From Actinokineospora auranticolor (GTDB lineage: Bacteria > Actinomycetota > Actinomycetes > Mycobacteriales > Pseudonocardiaceae): DNA of 64,000 nucleotides. The stretch covers positions 62,001 through 126,000 of the forward strand of contig NZ_PTIX01000016.1 in NCBI RefSeq assembly GCF_002934265.1. Reading direction: 5' to 3'. This document shows, one piece after another, positions 35,535 to 44,626 of this stretch. The position numbers and the translations under genes were made by a program. The first letter of the stretch is position 1, and the number at the start of each line of letters is the position of its first letter. Under the pieces are notes generated by a model. The model saw only the letters and a list, made by a program, of their open reading frames with translations, was not told the DNA's origin and searched no databases.

Positions 35535-37295
35535 GTGGAGCACGAGCCGGTCATGCAGTGGGTGCTGCGGAAGCGAAAACCACTGGACGAGGAGGCGCAC
35601 ATCCGGGTCAGCGTCCGCGCCGGGGAGTACCGGGTCGACCACACGGGTTTCGGTCACCGCCGCTACCCGGACAAGCAAAGTGCGTGGGACGCCGTGCAAG
35701 CGCTCCGCGCGGGACATGACGGCGTGTGGGTCCAGGTGGAGTGCGACGACGCCCCGTTCGCCGCGATGCGCCCCGCGGATGGTTCGCGGGTGCTCTACGA
35801 CACCGCGGGCGAGTGCCTGTACGGGCACTGGGGCACGCACGCGGACAGTTGGTGGAAACGCTACGAGCAGGCCATGGCCGCGGGCGAGACCTTCCGGCAG
35901 ACCCTGGCGCACGAGCTGTTCGGTGGCTTCATCGACGCGGTCGCCTACCGCGACCCCCTCACCGGGGACGACCGGTACGCCGTGGCGACCGCAGTCGACG
36001 AAGGCTCCGACTACTACGTGGTCGACTACCCGGACAGGTCCACGGCGGAGACCCAGTACGAGGAGACCGTCCACGCCAACCGCAGCGAGGAGTTCCCGTA
36101 CCGGTCCTGCGACATCCCCGCGATTGTCATCGACTCCGCCTCGGACATGCCGGACAACCTCGTCCGACTCCCGAATGGCGCCGTCATGGACCGCGTCGAC
36201 CACCTGGAGATGTACGGCTACCGCGCGACGATCGACTTTCCCACGACCCCCCGCTCGGCGAAACCCGGTCGGGTGCGAGGCATGACCAGCCGCCCGCGGA
36301 GTTGGGGGCCGGGTCCGATGGAGGTCGTCGACGCGACGCCCGAGTCTTGGTCGTCCGGCAGCGCGCCGCACGCGCTGACGCTCCTCGACCTCCCCGACGG
36401 CAGCCTGCTGATGGCCTCCGGCGACGACGGCGGCGCGACCGTGTGGAGTCCCCGCGACGGTATGCCCCGCCAGGAGTTCGTCGGTCACGGTGATCGGGTG
36501 CTCGCCACCGCGTTGTTGCCGTTGCCCGAGGAGGAGGCGGTGCTGGCGACCGGCGGGCAGGACGGGCTCGTCAAGCTGTGGGCGGTGCGCGACGGCCGAC
36601 CGCTGTTGAGCTTCGAGGCGCACCGCCGCCCGGTCAACGCCGTCACCTGGGCCTGCCCACCGGGCGAAGTGCCGTGGTTGATCACCGGTGGGGACGACGC
36701 GACCGTCGTGGTGTGGGACCCGGAGACAGCAAGCAAGATCGTGGACTGGGAGGTTGGCACGCCGAGCGTGCACATCGTGTGGTCGCTCGACGCTCTCGTG
36801 CTCGCGAACGGGCACGTCTGCGTGGTGGCTGGATCGGATGATGGTGCCAGCTCGGTCGTCCACGTGTGGGACGCGACCACGCGGACGACCCTGCACACGT
36901 TCACCCTGGAGCGCGGCGGGTTCGGGATCGAGTCGCCGAGTGTGGCGGTTGTGGGGTTGGCGGACGGGTCGTTCCGGGTGGGGGTCGCCGGCGGCTCGGA
37001 GGTGCGGGTCTGGGATGGGTCCACCGGTGAGGAGATCCGCGCGTTCTCCGTCCCCGGCAGGTACGGCCAACTCGCCATGGCGGTCCTGGAGGATCTGCGG
37101 GTCGCGGTCGCGGTGACCGACGGCGAGCGCACCGCGGTGTGGGACAGCGAGTCCGGGGAGGAACTGGCCTCGGTGACGGGCCGCGAGACGTACCCGACCG
37201 CACTGGCCATGACGACCACAATGGACGGTGGTGTCGTGCTCGCCGTGACCGATGTGGACCACGTCCCGGCTCGTCTGCTCCGTTTGGCGGAGTGA
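35535..37295 (+). CDS. WD40-repeat protein of the CHAT locus
   Basis: The 586-residue protein has an N-terminal domain of unknown fold (about 1-240), a short linker, and a WD40 propeller (about 275-580). Repeats include ASGDDGGATVWSPRDG, ATGGQDGLVKLWAVRDG and ITGGDDATVVVWDPET. WD40 propellers are protein-interaction or ligand-sensing platforms, and in caspase-like systems they often serve as the sensor. It starts at GTG 35535, just after the membrane-protein gene, and ends 2 bases before the CHAT gene start, so all are co-transcribed. ATG 35553 is an alternative start. Confidence 0.82.
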   Translation: MEHEPVMQWVLRKRKPLDEEAHIRVSVRAGEYRVDHTGFGHRRYPDKQSAWDAVQALRAGHDGVWVQVECDDAPFAAMRPADGSRVLYDTAGECLYGHWGTHADSWWKRYEQAMAAGETFRQTLAHELFGGFIDAVAYRDPLTGDDRYAVATAVDEGSDYYVVDYPDRSTAETQYEETVHANRSEEFPYRSCDIPAIVIDSASDMPDNLVRLPNGAVMDRVDHLEMYGYRATIDFPTTPRSAKPGRVRGMTSRPRSWGPGPMEVVDATPESWSSGSAPHALTLLDLPDGSLLMASGDDGGATVWSPRDGMPRQEFVGHGDRVLATALLPLPEEEAVLATGGQDGLVKLWAVRDGRPLLSFEAHRRPVNAVTWACPPGEVPWLITGGDDATVVVWDPETASKIVDWEVGTPSVHIVWSLDALVLANGHVCVVAGSDDGASSVVHVWDATTRTTLHTFTLERGGFGIESPSVAVVGLADGSFRVGVAGGSEVRVWDGSTGEEIRAFSVPGRYGQLAMAVLEDLRVAVAVTDGERTAVWDSESGEELASVTGRETYPTALAMTTTMDGGVVLAVTDVDHVPARLLRLAE

Positions 37296-37297
37296 GA

Positions 37298-40200
37298 GTG
37301 CAGATCGACGAGCAGATCAACCGGGTGGCGGACTGGGTCCGCTACCCGCTTCCGGCCGCGTTCTCCCGCGACGCCGAGGAGGAGTCCACCAAGCTGTGGC
37401 GAACCGTGCGCGCGGCGACCGACGCCAGCGGGTCACGGGTGCTCGCGGCACAGCTGACCGCGGCCAAGACCGTCCTCGGCCAGTTCCACCACCGCCGCTA
37501 CCGGTTCCGACGGCGCCCGATCGACCTCGCCAAGGCGATCATCTGCCTGTCCCAGGTCGCCGACGACCACCAGCGGATCCCCCCGGACCTGACCCCGGTC
37601 GTCGGCCGCTTCGCCGACCGGCGGACCCAGGTCGAGGTCGGCACGAGCCTGCTCGACGGCTTCGAGCCGGAACTGGTGGAGGCAGGCATCCTGCTCGTCG
37701 CTGCGCACGCGGCAGGCTCCCCGGAATTGAGGCGCGTGCTGTTCCTCGCCTACCTGCGCCGCTACCAGGACTCACGCGCCCCGGCTGATCTCGAGCACGG
37801 CATCGAACTGGGCGACAGGGTGATCGCCACGACAGACGACGCGGAGATCATCGAAGCCCTCGCCCGCGCCTACCTGGACAGGTACGCACTCCACACCCAC
37901 CTGGACGACCTGGAGCGCGCACGTGAGCTCCTGCACGACGTCCCCTCCGCCCGCGGCGCACTGGGCGTCGCCTACCGACTGCTCTACGACCACACCGGTA
38001 TCGACAACCACCTCGACCGCGCCATCGACTTCTGCGAGTCCACCCACCTCGCGATCGCCCTGGCCCGCCGGTTCGAACGCGACGCCACCCTGCCCGACCT
38101 CGACCGCGCGTGGACACTGGTCGTCCCACCCGTGGACGTCGAGTCCGCAGCCGACATCGTCGCCCTGTTGTTGCTGCGGTACCGACACCGCGGCGACCGC
38201 TCGAGCCTCGACCGCGCCGTCACCCTGGCCAAGGACACCCTGGCCGAACTACCCGACCACCACCCCCGCCTGCACGGCCTCCACCTGGCGCTGGCCGCCG
38301 CGCTGCACCAGCGCTACCTGGGCGGGGGTGCGGAGGCGGACCTGCACCAGGCCGTCAAGAACGCGACCTGGGCGCACCGGTCACGCCCGGCGAACAACAC
38401 CGCCCCCGACTCCGGTGCGGTCTTGGCCGAGATCCACCTGACCCGCTACGCCCGCAACGGAGTAGGCGCCGACTTGGACGCCGCGGCCCGCCTGACAACG
38501 GACGCGGCGGTGTCCGCCCGCATCCACCACGCCCGCTACCTCGCCACCCAGGACCGGGCCGAGATCGACCGGGCGGTGGAACTCGGCGACCAAGCCGTGC
38601 GCACGACCCGCGCGGGCCGTGCGTCGCTGCCCGACCGCCAAGCGCAACTTGCCCTCCACCTGCGAATCCGCGATGCCGAAGGGGACTTGGCCATGGCCAC
38701 GGCGTTGGCCGAGGGCGCCGTGGCCGCCACCGGAACCGATCACGTCGACCTGCCGGATCGCCGCGCCGTGCTCGCCGACGCCTACCTGGCCCGGTTCCGC
38801 GCCGATCCGGACGCCGCGCACCTGGCCGAAGCGGTGTCGGCGAGCGAGCGCGCGTGGGAGCTGGTGCGGGCCGATCCGCAACACCCCCGGCGGATTCGGC
38901 GAGCGGGGGAACTCGCCCGCTGCCTGCTCGAGGCGGCCCGCATCGACGCTCCCGTTCCGGCGGACACCGTGCGCGCCCTCGCCGACGAGGTGTTCCTCGC
39001 CCCGTCGGCGTCTCCGCACGACCAGGTCGCCGCCCAGCACGCGGTGGGTGAGCTGCTGTTGGCGATCGGTGAACCGGACCTCGCCGTGCCGGTGTTGGAC
39101 GCGGCGATCAGGTTGTTGCCGTCGCTACCGCCGCGCGAGGCGGACTGGGCGGACCGGTTGGGCACCCAGTCGGGCTTGGTGCAGGCCGCGGTCGCGGCGC
39201 GCTGCGCGGTGGCGGACCCGGCCGGGGCGGTCACCGTCGCCGAACTCGGGCGCGGCGTGCTGCTCGCGGCCGAGGCGGGCATCCGGGTCGACCTGTCCCA
39301 GCTCCGGTCCGCGCGGAGTCAGCTGGCCGACCGGTTCGAGTGGGTGTGCGAGCGGCTCAACACCCCGGACTTCCCGACCTCGGAGCGCAAGCGCTGGTGG
39401 CGGGACTACGACGAGCTGCTCGCCGAGATCCGCGACCTGCCCGGCTTCGGCGACTTCCTCGCCGAGCCAGCTGAGCGGTCGCTGCGCCCCGAGGCGGGCA
39501 CGGCCGTGCTGGTCAGCGCGCACCGCCGTGGTGGGCATGCCGTATTGGTGCGCTCCGACGCCGAGCCGGTGGTGGTGGACCTGCCGGACCTGGTGGACGT
39601 GGAGGCCCGTGTCGCGGCGATGCTCAACGTCGTCCAGGGCAACTCGTTGGCCATGCAGATGCGGCGACGCCCTGTCCTGCTCGACACACTCGCCTGGCTG
39701 TGGGACGCCGTGGTCGGGCCGGTCATCAGCGCACTGCCATCCACCCGCGTCTGGTGGGTGCCCACTGGCGTCCTGGGACTGCTCCCCTTGCACGCGGCGG
39801 GACACCCGGGGGAGCAGGGGGCATTGGACCTGGTCGTCTCGTCGTACACCCCGTCACTGCGCGTACTGCGCGCCGCGCGGTCCCGACCACCGGCCGCGGA
39901 ACGCCGTGTGCTCGCGGTCGCCATGCCGCAAGACCTGGCCACCGCGGCCGAGGAAGTCAAGTCGCTGCGGGGGACCACGCTGGTGGACACCGCCGCCACC
40001 GGGGACGCGGTCTTGGCGGCCATGGGCAAGGCGACTTGGGCGCATTTCGCCTGCCACGCCATCACCGACCCGGTCTCGCCCGCAGCGGGCGGACTGGTCC
40101 TGCACGACCGGGACGTGCTCCTACCCGAGATCGGCGGACTGCACCTTCCGGACGCCGAACTCGCCTACCTGTCCGCCTGCTCGACGGCCAACCACGGCAC

Positions 40201-40453
40201 CCGCCACGCCGACGAGGTGCTCCACCTCGCGTCGGCTTTCCACCTGGCGGGCTTCCGCCACGTCATCGCCACCCTCTGGCCCTTGCACGACACAACCGGC
40301 GCCACGGCCGCCCACGCCTTCTACGACCGACTCCCCGACAGCCCAACCGCCCCCGACGCGGCAACCACCCTGCGCCACGTCACCCGCGAACTCCGAGACT
40401 CCGACCCCCAACGCCCGGACCGCTGGGCAGCCCTCATCCACAGCGGCCCATAA
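37298..40453 (+). CDS. TPR-CHAT protein (caspase-like protease)
   Basis: This is a 1,051-residue protein. Residues 1 to about 650 are degenerate TPR-like repeats (for example LDRAIDFCESTHLAIALARRFE), and the last 350 form a CHAT domain, the caspase/HetF-associated peptidase. The catalytic dyad is intact: His920 in HFACHA and Cys961 in LSACST. VWWVPTGVLGLLPLHAA and the terminal WAALIHSGP are typical CHAT segments. Such proteases are activated by sensors and cleave a partner to trigger cell suicide or dormancy. The WD40, membrane and small helper genes just upstream are likely partners. The start GTG 37298 lies 2 bases after the WD40 stop. A terminator-like hairpin follows. Confidence 0.9.
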   Translation: MQIDEQINRVADWVRYPLPAAFSRDAEEESTKLWRTVRAATDASGSRVLAAQLTAAKTVLGQFHHRRYRFRRRPIDLAKAIICLSQVADDHQRIPPDLTPVVGRFADRRTQVEVGTSLLDGFEPELVEAGILLVAAHAAGSPELRRVLFLAYLRRYQDSRAPADLEHGIELGDRVIATTDDAEIIEALARAYLDRYALHTHLDDLERARELLHDVPSARGALGVAYRLLYDHTGIDNHLDRAIDFCESTHLAIALARRFERDATLPDLDRAWTLVVPPVDVESAADIVALLLLRYRHRGDRSSLDRAVTLAKDTLAELPDHHPRLHGLHLALAAALHQRYLGGGAEADLHQAVKNATWAHRSRPANNTAPDSGAVLAEIHLTRYARNGVGADLDAAARLTTDAAVSARIHHARYLATQDRAEIDRAVELGDQAVRTTRAGRASLPDRQAQLALHLRIRDAEGDLAMATALAEGAVAATGTDHVDLPDRRAVLADAYLARFRADPDAAHLAEAVSASERAWELVRADPQHPRRIRRAGELARCLLEAARIDAPVPADTVRALADEVFLAPSASPHDQVAAQHAVGELLLAIGEPDLAVPVLDAAIRLLPSLPPREADWADRLGTQSGLVQAAVAARCAVADPAGAVTVAELGRGVLLAAEAGIRVDLSQLRSARSQLADRFEWVCERLNTPDFPTSERKRWWRDYDELLAEIRDLPGFGDFLAEPAERSLRPEAGTAVLVSAHRRGGHAVLVRSDAEPVVVDLPDLVDVEARVAAMLNVVQGNSLAMQMRRRPVLLDTLAWLWDAVVGPVISALPSTRVWWVPTGVLGLLPLHAAGHPGEQGALDLVVSSYTPSLRVLRAARSRPPAAERRVLAVAMPQDLATAAEEVKSLRGTTLVDTAATGDAVLAAMGKATWAHFACHAITDPVSPAAGGLVLHDRDVLLPEIGGLHLPDAELAYLSACSTANHGTRHADEVLHLASAFHLAGFRHVIATLWPLHDTTGATAAHAFYDRLPDSPTAPDAATTLRHVTRELRDSDPQRPDRWAALIHSGP

Positions 40454-40513
40454 CCACTGTGCTCGAACCGGAACGCATCGTGGACGAACCGCCCTGGGCC
40501 CGCGGTCCGGGGC

Positions 40514-40531
40514 GGTGGCGAATCCGCCACC
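40514..40531 (+). terminator. Terminator-like hairpin after the CHAT gene
   Basis: GGTGGCG-AATC-CGCCACC forms a perfect 7-bp stem with a 4-base loop, 60 bases after the CHAT stop, followed by a T-rich stretch (to about 40562). Good candidate for the end of the operon. Confidence 0.6.
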
Positions 40532-40690
40532 CTTCGCGTTTGGGCAATTTGTCTGTTTCTTGGCATCCGGACGCCGCGCACGGCGGTACGTCGCATCGCA
40601 CGGTGCTGCGCCAAGGCGCGGGTGCAGGCATGGCTGGGCAGGCGGAGGGGTATGTCCGGCTTGGCCTGAAGACGTCGTTGAGGAGGCGTG

Positions 40691-41701
40691 GTGTCCGCTG
40701 CTGTGCTCACCGCCACCGGCCTGGAGTGGCTCGATTGTGGACGGCCGCCCAGATCGGCGGTGTCGAGGTCGGCCGCGAGTGCGATCGACGAGGTGCGTGC
40801 GCACTTGGCCGACGGTGGGCTTGAGCTGCCGATGCCGGGGGAGGACACGGTGGCTCGGTGGGCTGCTCTGGCGCGGTTGGGGCGAACCGACTTGGTGGTG
40901 GCGCGGCTCGCGGAGGGGCATGTGGACGCGGTCGCGATCTTGGCCGAGTCGGGGCGGGACGCGGTGGCGGGCGCGGTGTACGGGGTGTGGGCGTCGCGGT
41001 CCGGCGGGGTGTGTGCGCGACTGGTCGGCGGACGGGTGTGCGGTACGACGAGGTTCTGCTCCGGTGGCGCCGGGTTGGACCGGGTGCTCGTGGTCGCGGT
41101 GGACGAGGCGGGGGCGGCGCGGCTGGTCGAGATCGATCCGGCGCACCCCGGGGTCACGGTGGACCCGTCGAGTTGGCAGGCGATCGGGATGGACGCTTCC
41201 GCCAGCGCCGACGTGCGATTCGACCACGTGGAGCCCACCGCGGTCGTCGGGCCGCCGGACTGGTACGCGGCGCGCCCGGGGTTCGCGGTGGGTGGTGGCG
41301 GTGTCGCGGCGGTGTGGCTGGGCGGTGCGGTCGGCGTGCTCGACGACGTGGTCGACGTGCTGGGCGGGCGGGCCGACGAGCACCAGCTGGCGCACCTGGG
41401 TGCCCTGCACGCGGCTGTCGCCGGGGCGGGCGCGCACCTGGAGCACGTGGCCCGGATGGTCGATGCCGGTGTGGCGACCGGTCATCACCTGGCTACCTGC
41501 CGGGCGGTGGTGGAGCGAGCGGCGTGGGAGGTCCTTGATCGCGCGCCGCGGGTTGTGGGGCCGACGCCGCTGTGCCGGGACCGGGTGTTCGCGCAGCGGT
41601 TGGCCGATCTGCAGGTCTACGTGCGCCAGCACCACGCTGAACGGGATCTCGCCGCGTTGGGTCGAACCGTGCTGGACCGTGCCGGGCGGGGCGCGGGATG
41701 A
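40691..41701 (+). CDS. Acyl-CoA dehydrogenase-like protein
   Basis: The 336-residue protein shows the acyl-CoA dehydrogenase fold in outline: a central beta region with DASASADVRFDHVEPTAVVGPPDWY and a C-terminal helical bundle (AHLGALHAAVAGAGAHLEHVARMVD). It is shorter than usual (about 380) and lacks a clear N-terminal helical domain, so it may be an atypical member without normal fatty-acid activity. It is coupled to the PIG-L/methyltransferase gene (ATGA), a combination seen in actinobacteria and probably serving a secondary glycolipid or natural-product pathway. GTG 40691 is chosen over GTG 40688 for spacing to GAGGAGG. Confidence 0.78.
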   Translation: MSAAVLTATGLEWLDCGRPPRSAVSRSAASAIDEVRAHLADGGLELPMPGEDTVARWAALARLGRTDLVVARLAEGHVDAVAILAESGRDAVAGAVYGVWASRSGGVCARLVGGRVCGTTRFCSGGAGLDRVLVVAVDEAGAARLVEIDPAHPGVTVDPSSWQAIGMDASASADVRFDHVEPTAVVGPPDWYAARPGFAVGGGGVAAVWLGGAVGVLDDVVDVLGGRADEHQLAHLGALHAAVAGAGAHLEHVARMVDAGVATGHHLATCRAVVERAAWEVLDRAPRVVGPTPLCRDRVFAQRLADLQVYVRQHHAERDLAALGRTVLDRAGRGAG

Positions 41702-42981
41702 GGCAGACCACCGACGAAGACGAGTGGGCGTCTTGGTTGACCGGCCTGCGCCGGTTCCCCGACGAGCGCTACGACCTGGCCGTCGTGGTCGCCGCGCACC
41801 CGGACGACGAGACGCTGGGCGCGAGCGGGCTGATCCAGGCGCTGCACGAGCGCGGCACCGAGGTCCGCCTGGTGGTCGCGACCGACGGGGAGGCCGCCTT
41901 CCCCACCCTGTCGCCCGCCGAACGCGCCGATCTGGGCCGCGCCCGCAGGCAGGAGCTGACAGCGTCGCTGCGCGCCCAGGGGCTCGGCGAGGTGGAGGTG
42001 CGCTGGCTCGGGCTGCCCGACTCGGGGCTCACGGGCCGTCGCGTCGAACTCGCCGGGGCCTTGGTCGGTGAACTGGCCGACGCGGACCTGTGCCTGGTGC
42101 CGTGGCCGGGAGACCCGCATCCCGACCACCAGTGCGCGGGCGAGGTGGCGCTCCAGGTGGCGCCGGTGACCGCGCACCGCTGGTCCTACCCGATCTGGAT
42201 GTGGCACTGGCTCAAGCCCGATGATCGCCTTGTCCGGCGCGAACGGGCGTTCACGATCGCGCTCGACCGGGGTCGGCGCGAGCGCAAGGCGGCCGGGATC
42301 GCCCGGTTCGTCTCGCAGGTGGAGCCGGGGCCGGAGGGTGTTCCGATCCTGGACACGGCGATGTTGAGCCACTTCGACCGGGACGTGGAGGTCGTGTTCC
42401 GGGAGCCACCGCGTGCGAGCGCTCCCGTCGACCGGTTCGCCGACCTCTACGCCGCGCACACCGACCCCTGGTCGGTGACCGACAGTTGGTACGAGCGGCG
42501 CAAACGCGCGGTCACCCTCGCGTGCCTGCCGGAACAGCGGTACGGCACGGTCGTGGAGCCCGCGTGCGGGATCGGTCAGCTCACCGTCGACCTCGCCGCC
42601 AGGTGCGAGCGGTTGACCGCCTTCGACCCCGTGCCCGTCGCCGTCGACCGGGCCAGGACGCGCACCGCGCACCTGCCCCACGTGCGGATCGAGGTCGGCG
42701 CACTACCGCGCGACCTGCCGGACGAGCCCGCGGACCTGGTGGTGTTCAGCGAGATCCTCTACTACCTCGGCGACACCGACCTGGACTCCACAGTGGACAA
42801 GGCGGTCGCGGCGCTGCGCCCCGGTGGGCACCTGCTCGCCGCGCACTGGCTGCCATGGGCGGCCGAGGCACCCCGGGACGGCATGGACGCCCACCGCCGC
42901 CTGCTGGCCCACCCCGACCTCGACCCGCTCGTCGAACACCTGGACCACGAGTTCGCCGTCCACGTGCTGCGCCGCCGGTGA
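41698..42981 (+). CDS. Bifunctional PIG-L deacetylase / SAM-dependent methyltransferase
   Basis: The 427-residue protein fuses two enzymes. Residues 1 to about 220 are a zinc-dependent PIG-L/LmbE-type N-acetylglucosaminyl deacetylase, with AHPDDE at about 33-38 and HPDH at about 140. Residues from about 250 are a class I SAM methyltransferase of NodS type, with the SAM site VVEPACGIGQLTVDLA starting near 284 and an acid at the end of strand 2 (LTAFDPV). It probably deacetylates and then methylates an amino sugar or related substrate. It overlaps the genes on both sides (ATGA and GTGA), forming a three-gene operon with the broken glycosyltransferase. Confidence 0.88.
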   Translation: MRQTTDEDEWASWLTGLRRFPDERYDLAVVVAAHPDDETLGASGLIQALHERGTEVRLVVATDGEAAFPTLSPAERADLGRARRQELTASLRAQGLGEVEVRWLGLPDSGLTGRRVELAGALVGELADADLCLVPWPGDPHPDHQCAGEVALQVAPVTAHRWSYPIWMWHWLKPDDRLVRRERAFTIALDRGRRERKAAGIARFVSQVEPGPEGVPILDTAMLSHFDRDVEVVFREPPRASAPVDRFADLYAAHTDPWSVTDSWYERRKRAVTLACLPEQRYGTVVEPACGIGQLTVDLAARCERLTAFDPVPVAVDRARTRTAHLPHVRIEVGALPRDLPDEPADLVVFSEILYYLGDTDLDSTVDKAVAALRPGGHLLAAHWLPWAAEAPRDGMDAHRRLLAHPDLDPLVEHLDHEFAVHVLRRR

Positions 42982-43444
42982 TCACACCGATCACCGCCGT
43001 CGCGATCGCCGTCCCGGCCCGCGACGAAGCGGAGCACATCCACGCCTGCCTGCGCGCCATCGCCACGGCCGCCCGTGGCCTACCCGCCGCCATCGCGTGG
43101 TCGGTGTGATGGCCCACCTCGACCACCGCACCACCCTGGGCCATGTCGCGCTGCTGCGCTACGCCCATGTTCTCGACAAGGCCCGGCTACCGGAGGGCCA
43201 CGGCAACGTCTACGGCGCCAATCTCGGCATCCGCGCCGACGCCTACGACGCCGTCGGCGGCTTCGGCTCCCTCTCCACCGGCGAGGACCACGACCTGTGG
43301 CGTCGACTCGGTCAGGGCGGACACCCCCGCGCCTACGCCGACCACATCACCGTCACCACCAGCGCCCGGACCCGCGGACGCGCCCGCGGCGGCCTCGCCG
43401 ACCTGCTCGACTCGCTCGAGAGCACTGCCGGACCGCCGGTCTGA
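42978..43444 (+). pseudogene. Family 2 glycosyltransferase, internally deleted and frame-shifted
   Basis: The first 43 codons give a normal GT2 start (ITAVAIAVPARDEAEHIHACLRAI), then a stop at 43107-43109. A second open frame, shifted by two, begins at ATG 43109 and gives the C-terminal half of a GT2 enzyme (NVYGANLGIRADAYDAVGGF, STGEDHDLWRRL). The central part with the nucleotide-sugar DxD region is missing. The whole span is 467 bases, whereas family members near PIG-L/methyltransferase genes are about 230 residues. The GTG overlaps the methyltransferase stop. The sugar-transfer step of this operon is therefore probably lost, unless a homologue elsewhere covers it. Confidence 0.8.
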
Positions 43445-43509
43445 CCAGCAGCGTTTCACCTGTCGCGGTGGCGGGAACACCGCTGTGAGTTCGCGCGGAG
43501 GGAACGACG

Positions 43510-44616
43510 ATGCCGGTGCCAGAGGGTCCGACGGATCTGCCGAAGCGGTCGTGGAAGGTCGTGCTGCGGGGCACGGTCAAGGAGTTCCAGCGGGACAACC
43601 TGCTGGACTGGGCAGCCGCGCTGACCTACTACGCGGTGCTGTCGCTGTTCCCGGCGATCATCGTGCTCACCTCGGTGCTGGCGATGCTGGGTCCTTCGGC
43701 GACCGCCACGGTGATCGAGAACGTGCGGCTGCTGGCGCCCGGCGAGTCGGCCGGGATCATCGTGGACGCGATCACCGGGCTCCAGCGGACCGGTGGGGCG
43801 GCCGGGGTGTTGGCGGTGGTGGGCGTCGCGGGGGCGTTGTGGTCGGCCAGCGGGTACATCGGGGCGTTCATGCGGGCGTCGAACGCGATCTACGAGATGC
43901 CCGAGGGCAGGCCGGTGTGGAAGACCATCCCGTTGCGGGTCGGGTTGACCGCCGCGGTGGTCGTGTTGTTGGCGGTGTGCGCGTTCGGCGTGGTCACCAC
44001 CGGCACCGTTGCCGAGCGGGTGGGAACGCTGCTGGGTATCGGCGACACCGGTGTGCGGATCTGGGACATCGCGAAATGGCCCGTGATCGCGCTGCTGGTC
44101 GGGCTGGCTTTGGCGATCTTGTACTGGGCCGCGCCGAACGTGCACCAGCCCCGCTTCCGATGGCTGAGTCCCGGCGGGCTGCTCGCGGTCCTGCTCTGGG
44201 TGCTCGCCTCCGGCGCGTTCGGGCTCTACGTCGCCAACTTCGGCTCCTACAACAAGACCTACGGCTCACTCGGCGGGGTCATCGGCTTCCTCGTCTGGCT
44301 GTGGATCTCCAACATCGCCGTGCTCCTCGGGGCCGAACTCGACGCGGAACTCGCCCGCGCCAAGCAGATCACCCAGGGGCTGCCGGCGGAGCAGGAACCG
44401 TTCCTGCCCCCGCGCGACACCCGCGCCCTCGACGAGGATCAACGTGCCGACATCGAACCCGCCGTCGAGGCGGTCGCCACCGACGGGGAGCCCGGGGAAG
44501 TTCAGAAGCCGGTTCAGCGGCGGTCGCCTAATAGGACAGTCGCCACTCTCGTGGCGGGCGGGGCCGTGGCCACCCTGACCGCGGTCGTGCTGGCGTCCCG
44601 CCGTCGCCGCTCGTGA
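43510..44616 (+). CDS. YihY/BrkB-family inner-membrane protein
   Basis: This 368-residue protein has six hydrophobic helices and the family start WAAALTYYAVLSLFPAIIVLTSVLAMLG, with GYIGAFMRASNAIYE and YGSLGGVIGFLVWLWISNIAVLLGAEL conserved. The family was once called ribonuclease BN, which is an error; its role is unknown, possibly export or envelope maintenance. The acidic tail beyond residue 290 ends in one further short hydrophobic segment and basic residues, an addition seen in actinobacteria. ATG 43510 has GAGGGA upstream. It is convergent with the decarboxylase, 10 bases apart. Confidence 0.9.
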   Translation: MPVPEGPTDLPKRSWKVVLRGTVKEFQRDNLLDWAAALTYYAVLSLFPAIIVLTSVLAMLGPSATATVIENVRLLAPGESAGIIVDAITGLQRTGGAAGVLAVVGVAGALWSASGYIGAFMRASNAIYEMPEGRPVWKTIPLRVGLTAAVVVLLAVCAFGVVTTGTVAERVGTLLGIGDTGVRIWDIAKWPVIALLVGLALAILYWAAPNVHQPRFRWLSPGGLLAVLLWVLASGAFGLYVANFGSYNKTYGSLGGVIGFLVWLWISNIAVLLGAELDAELARAKQITQGLPAEQEPFLPPRDTRALDEDQRADIEPAVEAVATDGEPGEVQKPVQRRSPNRTVATLVAGGAVATLTAVVLASRRRRS

Positions 44617-44626
44617 TGGCCGGGGG

